11,521 nt of DNA, taken from contig SLSB01000003.1 of the NCBI GenBank assembly GCA_007130675.1, positions 1 through 11,521 on the forward strand. The letters run 5' to 3'. Position 1 is the stretch's first letter, and every line of letters starts with the position of its first letter. Source of the DNA: Candidatus Hydrogenedentota bacterium. GTDB lineage: Bacteria; Hydrogenedentota; Hydrogenedentia; Hydrogenedentales; SLHB01. The position numbers and the translations under genes are program-made. Shown one piece after another: positions 1 through 7,500 of the stretch. The notes beneath the pieces were generated by a model that saw only the letters and a list, made by a program, of their open reading frames with translations, was not told the DNA's origin and searched no databases.

Positions 1-473
1 TAAGTTGTGTCCGTGCGTTATTGCTTCAGGACTCTTTCATATGTTTATCCTTGAGTCGAGATCTCAATTTTCGTGCATCGCTGTCGACCGGCGTTCTTCC
101 ACGAGCGCACTGTAGGCCGGTTGGCGTTTCTGTATATTCTCCCGGATCGGATTTTTCGCCTGTCGGATACGAATGGGTTAAAGGGACAGCACGAGCAAGC
201 ACGAGGCTATTGAACCGGGAAGGAGAGCCATCTGGTTGCACCGGGAGTACCCCAGCACCATTCGGATCGCCAAGTAAAACCAGAAACTGGACAGCAGCCT
301 GATGACGTGGCCGGTTTCTGCCCGACCGTTTATTTCGGTTGAGTGCGGCCGCCGAATTCGGGCGCGGCCATTTCTCTGGGGAATTCCTTCCAGCACATTT
401 CTGGGTATGGTGTGTCGTTTTCCAGCCATAGGGGCTGGGAGTCAATCGGCACATGGTGCCCAGGCGTTCGAGT
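1..473. other. Stretch without a recognisable gene, with a probable IS end near its right side
   Basis: I find no protein I can recognise here on either strand. Open frames exist on both strands (for example 26-454 on the minus strand and 21-302 on the plus strand). Their translations are low in recognisable motifs, rich in Pro, Arg and Ser, and lack a convincing ribosome binding site, so they look like chance frames. The right part (about 307-370) contains repeated GYGGCC words and is described separately as a likely IS21-type end. Confidence 0.5.
307..370 (+). mobile_element. Probable left terminal repeats of an IS21-family element
   Basis: Three GYGGCC words occur at 307-312, 345-350 and 364-369. 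Two of them sit in similar contexts (GTGGCCGGTTTCT and GCGGCCATTTCTCT). The stretch 332-370 shares the ordered words ATTTCGG, GAGT, CGG and GCGCGGCCA with the reverse complement of 11397-11439, which lies just beyond an istB remnant. IS21-family elements are known to carry several transposase-binding repeats near both ends, inverted relative to each other. A position about 100-170 bases upstream of an istA start is where the left end should be. The exact tip of the element and any target duplication cannot be placed by eye. Confidence 0.4.
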
Positions 474-548
474 ATGCGACGAATCAGAGAAGTGTTGCGT
501 CAACGGTGGGAATGTGGCTTGAGCGAAGCAAGGGCTGGAGGAGGCTGA
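474..548 (+). pseudogene. istA: IS21-family transposase IstA, N-terminal remnant
   Basis: The ATG at 474 opens a 24-codon frame whose first 18 residues, MRRIREVLRQRWECGLSE, match the typical start of IS21-family IstA transposases, where a conserved 'MRxIREVLRL...GLSxRxIA' segment leads into the N-terminal helix-turn-helix. After residue 18 the similarity ends. The frame runs AR-AGGG and stops at TGA 546-548, so the remaining roughly 450-500 residues, including the DDE catalytic domain, are missing. The fragment lies just downstream of probable IS end repeats, where istA should begin. It cannot encode a working transposase. The short match is the main reason for caution. Confidence 0.6.
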
Positions 549-629
549 TGCTTGTGGATTGTCCGGATGCAATGGCCCATGGGGTGAAACGGGTTTCCAT
601 TTGAACACCGGAGAATAGGGACGGGAATG

Positions 630-696
630 AACCACGGAGAGCATGGTGACACAGAGCAGGAGAAAACTCTCCGTGGTCTCTGAGCTCTCCGTGGTT
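630..696. repeat. Imperfect palindrome (hairpin) with perfect 13-bp arms
   Basis: AACCACGGAGAGC at 630-642 is the exact reverse complement of GCTCTCCGTGGTT at 684-696. The 41-base interior is itself partly self-complementary: it contains a second, degenerate copy of the arm word (CTCTCCGTGGT at 668-678, facing an ACAGAGCAGGAG-type stretch), with AAAA near the centre. The result is a long foldable hairpin. From general knowledge, intergenic palindromes built on 'ACCACGGAGAGCAC' words occur in many environmental bacterial genomes as dispersed repeats. I cannot check the copy number here. There is no T-run, so it is not a typical terminator. Confidence 0.85.
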
Positions 697-940
697 AAGG
701 CTGATCCGCCTTTAGGCTGTCACATCCTGCAACTGGACCACATCCCCAAGCGCCTCGAATTCAGGGCTATCGCTGCTTCGCCTCTACTCTCGCTACTTCA
801 AAGCCGTTACTCAAATTTTGCCAAACCTTTGCTCGGGCTTTGCGCTAGGTTGTTATAGTAACGAATTGCCGGAATCGGCATGTGTCACCATTGTATACAC
901 TTTGGCGCACCGTACTGGAAATGTACCTCCGCAGCCTCAC

Positions 941-950
941 AGGAGGAAGG
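941..950 (+). promoter_or_regulatory. Ribosome binding site of the DUF1269-like remnant
   Basis: AGGAGGAAGG at 941-950 ends nine bases before the ATG at 960. It selects this ATG over the upstream in-frame starts at 882 and 921, which lack such a site. It also agrees with the family, whose members commonly start MPKKSTVVAVY. The site survives although the gene behind it is truncated. Confidence 0.7.
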
Positions 951-959
951 GATTCTTCT

Positions 960-1184
960 ATGCCGAAGAAGAGCACGGTCGTCGCCGTTTACCCGAGACA
1001 CACGGATGCGGAAGCCGCCATCAAGGAGTTGCGGCGTGCGGGGGGCGATCTAAAGAGGCTCTCCAATGTTGGCACGGATTGCCACACCGAGGAACACGTT
1101 GTCGGGTACTACAATAGTGGGGACCGGAAGAAGTACTGGGAAAAACTTTCCGCGTTCTGGGGGGGTATCTGGAGCGTGCTTTTA
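960..1184 (+). pseudogene. DUF1269/general-stress-protein-like small membrane protein, truncated at the 3' side
   Basis: From ATG 960 the frame reads MPKKSTVVAVYPRHTDAEAA and continues through an HTEEHVVGYYNSGDRKKYWEKL segment to AFWGGIW near codon 70. This is the conserved N-terminal part of DUF1269-type small proteins, annotated as general stress or membrane proteins. Members have an alpha/beta N-terminal domain with 'HTEEHVVGYY' and 'GDRMKYWGKLGAFWGG', followed by a glycine-rich membrane hairpin and a C-terminal 'KFLL..HG' segment. The membrane hairpin and C-terminus are absent. Around 1180-1187 the frame passes without a stop into the start of a nucleotidyltransferase (next entry). The family's exact biochemical role is unknown. 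The gene is judged inactive, although a fusion peptide could be translated because its ribosome binding site is intact. The junction is good to within a few codons. Confidence 0.75.
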
Positions 1185-1534
1185 TGGGGAATCCTCCTTG
1201 CCAAAAGTGAGGGCACGAGGATGCGCACCCTAACGCGCTCATGGCGCGCGGAGAATCAGCCCCAACAGCACTGCACGTTCGCGGGATCCCGTTTCCTGCT
1301 CCAGCACACGACCGACATGGCGCGATCGGTCGCTTCCTGCAATCGCGTCATGACGGTCGTCACCAGAGAGCACCGCACGATCTTGAACGAACCGGCGAAC
1401 GGGCGCCTCCCGGATTGGTCGCCAAGCAGCCGTGTACCTGGGCAGTGCCGGGAGTTCTCCCGCCGGCATCCCATCTACCGGCAAACGCCCCGGAGACCGC
1501 CATTGTCATCATCCCTCCCTGTGACCTTATGTGA
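1185..1534 (+). pseudogene. Mannose-1-phosphate guanylyltransferase-like nucleotidyltransferase, N-terminal remnant with frameshift
   Basis: In frame with the preceding fragment, the translation from about 1185 reads WGILLAKSEGTRMRTLTRSW, then ENQPQQHCTFAGSRFLLQHT and NRVMTVVTREHR. This matches the N-terminus of NTP-transferases of the ManC/mannose-1-phosphate guanylyltransferase type, whose nucleotide-binding signature is LAGGEGTRMRxLTR, followed by 'RPKQFC', a 'LLxHT' segment and 'VTxxHR'. Near 1400-1415 the homologous reading moves to the frame two bases on. There LVAKQPCTWAVPGVL and ETAIVIIPPCDLM align with the family's 'VVQPxNRDTxPGILLPL' and 'ATVVIFPSDHF', and a TGA follows at 1532-1534. 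Key residues have decayed: GG of the signature is KS, and the lysine of RPKQ is Q. Only about 115 of some 350 or more residues remain, so it is non-functional. Such enzymes make GDP-mannose for surface polysaccharides. Whether this gene once worked with the neighbouring glucan synthase is only inference. Confidence 0.7.
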
Positions 1535-1570
1535 TGGGTCCTTGCTGGAACGCTGCAAGGTCACGCGAAT

Positions 1571-1575
1571 AGGAG
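1571..1575 (+). promoter_or_regulatory. Ribosome binding site setting a TTG start for the glucan synthase
   Basis: AGGAG at 1571-1575 is nine bases upstream of TTG at 1585. An in-frame stop (TAG, 1570-1572) overlaps it, so translation cannot begin further upstream. The first in-frame ATG (1606) lies 30 bases from the AGGAG and has no site of its own. TTG 1585 is therefore the better start, adding seven residues relative to ATG 1606. Confidence 0.7.
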
Positions 1576-1584
1576 CGCGTCGTC

Positions 1585-4500
1585 TTGCCACATAGTCTAC
1601 CGAAAATGGTCGAGAAGTTGGGACGCCTTACAAGCTGGCATCAGATTGCTGGAGGCGGTGGCCGGCTGCATCTGACAACGGATGAGCAGCCGCTTCGTGA
1701 GGAGATCTATAGCCTTATCCAGTTGGAGCATCACGCCAAGGTGCTCGCGGGGCGGCATGAGCTCGCGGCGGGAGTCGCGCCTGATCGGCTCATCGCGAGA
1801 CTGGAAGACAATAGACAGATGCTGCTGCGGACATACGACCTGGTTACAGCGGCCGTCGAGAAGGACCGCGGGATTGTGCCTGCGGCCGAATGGCTGCTGG
1901 ACAATTTCTACTTGATCGAGGAACAAGTCCACATAGCCCGGCGTCATTTTCCCCGGTCTTACAGCAAGGGATTGCCCCGGTTGTCGCGAGGCCCGGCGGC
2001 CGGTTATCCGCGGGTTTACAGCATCGCGATGGAGTTGATGGTACATGTGGATGGCAGTATTGATTCTACAAGTCTTGAATCGTTCGTATCTTCCTACCAA
2101 ACGATCGAACCCTTAACGATAGGAGAACTTTGGGCCGTTCCCATCATGCTTCGGCTGGCGTTGATCGAGAACCTTCGGCGCGTGGCTGTCCGCTTGGCGG
2201 CAAGCCTGCGCGACCAGAATTCGGCCACCGAGTGGGCCAAGCGGATGGTGAACATTGTCGAGCAGAATCCTTCAGATCTTATTCTCGTCTTGGCGGATAT
2301 GGCGCGGGCGAACCCGCCGCTTTCCAGCGCGTTCCTGGCGGAATTGACTCGGCACCTTCACGGGCAAAGCCCTCACTTCGCGTTTGCTCTGAGCTGGCTG
2401 GAGCATCACGCCTCTGAACAGGGATTGAATATTGCCCATCTCACGAAAATGGAAAGCCAGTCACAGGCGATCGATCAGGTTTCGATCTGCAACAGCATTA
2501 CAAGCCTTCGCTTGCTGAGCCTGACCAACTGGCCAGACTTCGTCGAGAAGCAGAGTATCGTCGAGCAGACGTTGCGAGGTGATCCGGCCAGTGTATATGC
2601 CAACATGGATTCTGCCACACGGGACCTCTGCCGTCATGCCGTAGAGGAAATCGCCAAGCGCAGCAAGCTCTCGGAGCACAAGGTCGCGCAGGAAGCAATC
2701 GGGCTGGCCAAGCAGGCGGTCGGCCTCGAAGACAGTCGAAAGGCCCATGTCGGATACTACCTTATCGACAAAGGCCGCCTGGCCCTAGAGCAGGCAGCGG
2801 GGGTGAGGAGGTCGCCGCGAAGAGCGTTAGGAAAGTGCGTGCGCCACTATTCTTTGTTCTTCTATTTGTCCGGGATCCTGTTGTTAACGGCGAGCGTCAT
2901 GGCCTGTCTTTACGCATGGGCGGCGCACGGAGGACTGCCAACACTGATACTGGCCTTGGTGTCCCTACCCGTTCTTATGTGCGCGGTTCATCTCGCCATT
3001 GGTGTCGTCAATTGGCTCGTTACCGTTTTCGTCGGACCGCTGCCGCTGCCGCGGATGGACTTCCGGAACGGCATCCCACCCGAACACCGGACAATGGTGG
3101 TTGTGCCCACGATGCTCAGTAGTGTGCAGGCGGTTCACGACCTCTTGGAGACGATTGAAATCCATTATGTCGCCAATGGGGACCCATGCTTGCATTTTGC
3201 ACTGCTCACGGATCTGAAAGACGCTCCGCAGGAAGTAATCGCTGAGGATGCGGAGTTGATCCGCGAGGCGCGCGAGGGGATTGAGGCTCTGAATAATAAG
3301 TATAGGAACCACCGGACAGACGCTTTCTTCTTGTTTCATCGTCCGCGCCGATGGAACGAACAGGACAGTGTATGGATGGGCTACGAACGCAAAAGGGGCA
3401 AATTGAAGGAATTCAACTTGCTCCTGCGCGGCGCATCGAGAGATTCTTTCCAGGAGATTGTCGGTGACACGCGCATTTTGACTGAAATCCGCTATGTCAT
3501 TACGCTTGACACGGACACACAGCTTCCGCGAGATGCCGCGCGCGAGTTGGTCGAATCAATGGCTCATCCGCTCAACCGCCCTGTCTTCGATCCACAGCGG
3601 CGGCGGGTTGTCGACGGTTATAGCATTATTCAGCCGCGTGTGGGAACGAGCCTTCCGAGTGCGTCGCGATCCTGGTACGTCCGTCTTTTTGCTTGTGACT
3701 CAGGCCTAGACCCATACACACGGGCTGTCTCCGATATCTATCAGGATCTTTTCGGCGAGGGATCCTTCATCGGGAAAGGGATCTACGACGTAGATACATT
3801 CTATCGTGCATGCGCTTGCCTTCCCGACAACACCGTCCTGAGCCATGACCTGTTGGAAAGTGCCCACGCCCGGTCGGCGCTGCTGACCGATGTCGAGGTG
3901 TACGAAGACCACCCTTATCGGCATTCCGCGGACGTAAGCCGACGACGGCGCTGGATTCGAGGCGACTGGCAGATCGCGTGGTGGTTACTGCCCCGTGTGC
4001 CTGGGCCTGATGTGCGATGGAGTTCAAACCCTATCTCAGGGTTGTCGAAGTGGAAGATCTTCGACAATCTCCGCCGTAGCCTGGTGCCGCCGGCCATGCT
4101 GCTGCTGCTCTGTTTTGCGTGGCTTCTGCCATGGCTATGGTTTTCCGCAGGTGCAACCATCCTGGCAATCGCAGTCTTCGCGGCAATACCGATTTTGTCC
4201 GGGGTGACGAAACTCGCGCGCAAACCGGTAGAGGTGCCCCTCTGGATGCACCTGCGCACATTCGCCCCGGGAATTGTACGGCAGACGGGGATCGTCCTTT
4301 TCACCCTGGTATTCATTCCGTACGATGCTTACATCAGCCTCGATTCGATTGTGCGTACGCTGACGCGTCTATTCTGGACGCACCGAAAAATGCTCGAGTG
4401 GACGACCTCAAGCGATGCTGCATCGCGCACGCACACCGACCTGTGGGGCCATTTCCGAACTATGTGGGTCGGGCCAGCCGTCGCCGCTATCGTTCTCGTC

Positions 4501-7500
4501 CTTGTAATCCTGATTCGACGGGACGGCCTTCCGGCCAGCGGGCCCATTCTGGGGCTATGGATGGTCTCGCCGCTCATCGCATGGTGGCTGAGCCGTCCTA
4601 TCCCGGCGCCCGAACCCCGACTCTCCCAAGGTCAGAACGCCTTTCTGAGGAAGCTTGCTCGCCGAACATGGCGGTATTTCGAGTCATTCGTTACACAGCA
4701 AGAAAACTGGCTTCCGCCGGACAACTTCCAGGAGCACCCGGCGATGAACCTCGCTTCGCGGACCAGCCCCACGAACATCGGACTGGCCCTGCTCGCGAAC
4801 CTCTCTGCCTATGACTTCGGGTACTGTAGCGCAGGGCAACTACTGGAGCGGACCGGAAAAACCTTCGCTACCATGGACCGCATGGAGAGACATCGCGGCC
4901 ACTTCTACAACTGGTATGACACGCGTTCACTCGAGGTTTTGTCGCCGCGGTATGTTTCTACAATAGACAGTGGCAACCTCGCCGGTCATCTATTGGTATT
5001 GCGAAGTGGACTACTGGAACTGATCGACTCGAAAATTTTGCCGCCGCGCGTGTTCGACGGCCTGCAGGACACCGCACAGGTGCTGCGCGATGCGATCGGT
5101 GATTTCTTCGAGGGGCTGGAGCCAAGCCGTGGTCTTCCGCCTGCAGAAGACGCTTTGCGGAAAGTTGAGCGGCTGGCGACGGAATTGGAGAATCCTCCAA
5201 GTGCCCTCAGCGCTTCAATCCGGCTGCTGCAACGTTTGGGGAATTGGGCGAGCGACCTTTGCCAAGTTCAGGGTCTGGACGGGGAGTCTCAAACATGGGC
5301 TCGGGCGTTTCGGGAATGCGCAGTCGCACATTGCCATGATCTCACCCAACTTGCGCCGTGGACATTGCTCGCACCGCCGCCCGAGGCCCTTTTGCGGCTG
5401 GGTTCGGTCAAGCGGGTGAACCAGGCGGAAGATTTGCGGAAGTGGTTGCACCAACTTGAAGATACCCCGACTCTGCGTCAGGTGGCCGCACTACCGAACT
5501 TGCTGCTCCCGTTGGTGGCTGACCTCCAGGCGGAGCTTGGTGGCCCGGATTCCGGGGGCGCCGCCTACCCCGAAGATTCGGAGGTCAGCGCATGGCTCGC
5601 CAATCTCCACGGCGCGATTCTTGACGGTTCCCAGCACGCCTTACAGCGCATTCGGGCGATCGAAACCGATGCAGACCATTGCCGTGAACTCTCGACTATG
5701 GATTTCTCGTTCCTATTTGATGAATCCCGCAAACTGCTTGCCATTGGCTACAACGCCAGCGATCACCGTATGGATACCGGCTTCTACGACCTGCTCGCCT
5801 CAGAGGCCCGTCTCGCAAGCTTCTACGCCATTTCGCAGGGGCAGATAGGTCAGGAGCATTGGTTCGCCCTAGGCCGCCTGCTCACCGCTTCGAGAGGCGC
5901 CCCGGCGCTGCTCAGTTGGAGTGGTTCGATGTTCGAGTACCTCATGCCGCTACTCGTAATGCCGACCTACGAGACCACGCTGCTGAACCAGACGTACAAA
6001 GCGGTCGTGCGGCGGCAGATTGACTATGGCAAACGGCGCGGAGTCCCTTGGGGGATTTCGGAGTCCGGTTTCAACGCATGGGATGCGCGCTTTGAGTACC
6101 AGTACAGGGCCTTCGGCGTGCCGGGGCTGGGACTGAAACGAGGCTTGGCCGAGGACCTCGTTATTGCGCCATATGCCACCGTCATGGCGCTCATGGTGGC
6201 GCCCGAGGCCGCATGCAAAAATCTGGAACGACTTACGGCTGAAGGAAGGCAGGGCGCCTACGGCTTCTATGAAGCGATCGACTACACGCCGTCTCGCCTT
6301 CCGCTCGGTGTCGCCAGCGCAACGGTTCGGTCCTTTATGACACACCACGAAGGAATGAGTCTCTTGTCGCTCGCATACCTGTTGCTTGGCCGCCCGATGC
6401 AGCGCCGCTTTCAGGCAGACCCCACTCTTCAGGCGACCGGCTTGCTTCTGCAGGAGCGGGTTCCTAAATCAACGGGACCGATCTTTCCGCACACGGTCGA
6501 AGCCAACGTCACTCGGACGGACTCGGCCGAGGCGTCGGGGACCGTGCGTGTCCTCACCGATCCGGGAAGTCCTGTGCCGGAGGTTCACCTACTCTCGAAC
6601 GGACGGTATCACGTCATGGTAAGCAGTGCCGGCGGAGGATACAGCCGCTGGCGTGATCTGGAGGTTACGAGGTGGCGTGAGGATCCGACCCGCGATTGCT
6701 GGGGCTCGTTCTGCTATGTGCGCGATGTAGATAATGGGCGGTTCTGGTCCATTGGCCACCAGCCGACCCTTCAAGCATCCCAATCGTACGAGGCAATCTT
6801 TGCGCAGGGGAAGGCCGAGCTTCGGCGTCGGGACGGTGACATTGAGACCCATACGGAAATCAGCGTCTCTCCTGAAGATGACATTGAACTGCGCCGCATC
6901 ACAATCACCAACTGCTCGGACGGGCCAAAGACTATCGAAATAACCAGCTATGCGGAGGTCGTGTTGGCGCCAAGTGGTCAAGATGTGGCGCATCCGGCTT
7001 TCAGCAACCTGTTCGTGCAAACGGAACTGGCGCGATCCCGGCAGGCTATTCTCTGTACGCGCCGTCCCCGTTCGGCGCAGGAACAGCCGCCGTGGATGCT
7101 TCACTTGATGGCAGTGCAGGGCGAGAGAAGCGGCGAACTATCGTATGAGACCGACCGTGCGAAGTTTTTGGGGAGAGGCAGGACGTTGGCTTGGCCCGCA
7201 GCGATGGCCCGCGATGGGCGCTTGTCGGACAGCGAAGGGTCGGTACTCGATCCTGTGGTTTCCATCCGGCAGGCTGTCTGTATTCAGCCGAATGAGCAAG
7301 CGCGCATACACTTGGTCACAGGCGTCGCCGAAACACGCGAGGCCGCCACAGCGTTGCTGGATAAATATTACGATCCCCGGCTTGCCGATCGCGTCTTCGA
7401 GCTTGCGTGGACACACAGCAACGCGGAACTGCATCACCTTAATGCAGTGGAGGCCGAGGCGCAGGTGTACGGGCGGCTGGCCGGTTCGGTGATCTACCCT

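Larger units (their letters stand above)
549..959. other. Intergenic stretch, no gene recognised
   Basis: This stretch separates the istA scrap from the DUF1269-like remnant. The only structured element I see is the imperfect palindrome at 630-696. The frame 643-858 on the plus strand begins inside that palindrome and has no recognisable motif. An AT-richer patch around 850-900 (including TTGCCG at 866 and TGTATACAC at 892) could hold a promoter for the frame at 960, but the spacing of about 22 bases between these boxes is too long for a standard sigma-70 site, so I do not call one. Confidence 0.5.

Noticed and set aside
26..454. 142-aa minus-strand open frame and overlapping frames in the first 650 bases
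   Set aside because: No recognisable motif and no ribosome binding site. Several overlapping frames on both strands are open in this GC-rich DNA, which points to chance frames.
630..696. Palindrome as a rho-independent terminator or a CRISPR repeat
   Set aside because: No T-run follows the stem, and there is only one unit with no regularly spaced repeats, so neither interpretation holds.
866..900. Possible sigma-70 promoter upstream of the DUF1269-like remnant (TTGCCG and TATACA)
   Set aside because: The spacing of about 22 bases is well outside the usual 16-18 and the -10 box is a weak match.
1640..2430. Two beta-sandwich units in the synthase as evidence of a novel fusion
   Set aside because: Duplicated glycosyltransferase-36-type sandwich regions before the GH94 barrel are normal for NdvB/ChvB proteins of this length.
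3915..4316. Minus-strand and other-frame open frames inside the synthase (for example 3915-4316, 4119-4814, 8272-8871)
   Set aside because: They lie wholly within a well-supported 2938-codon gene. Their translations are Arg- and Pro-rich, as expected for shadow frames of a GC-rich gene, without family motifs.
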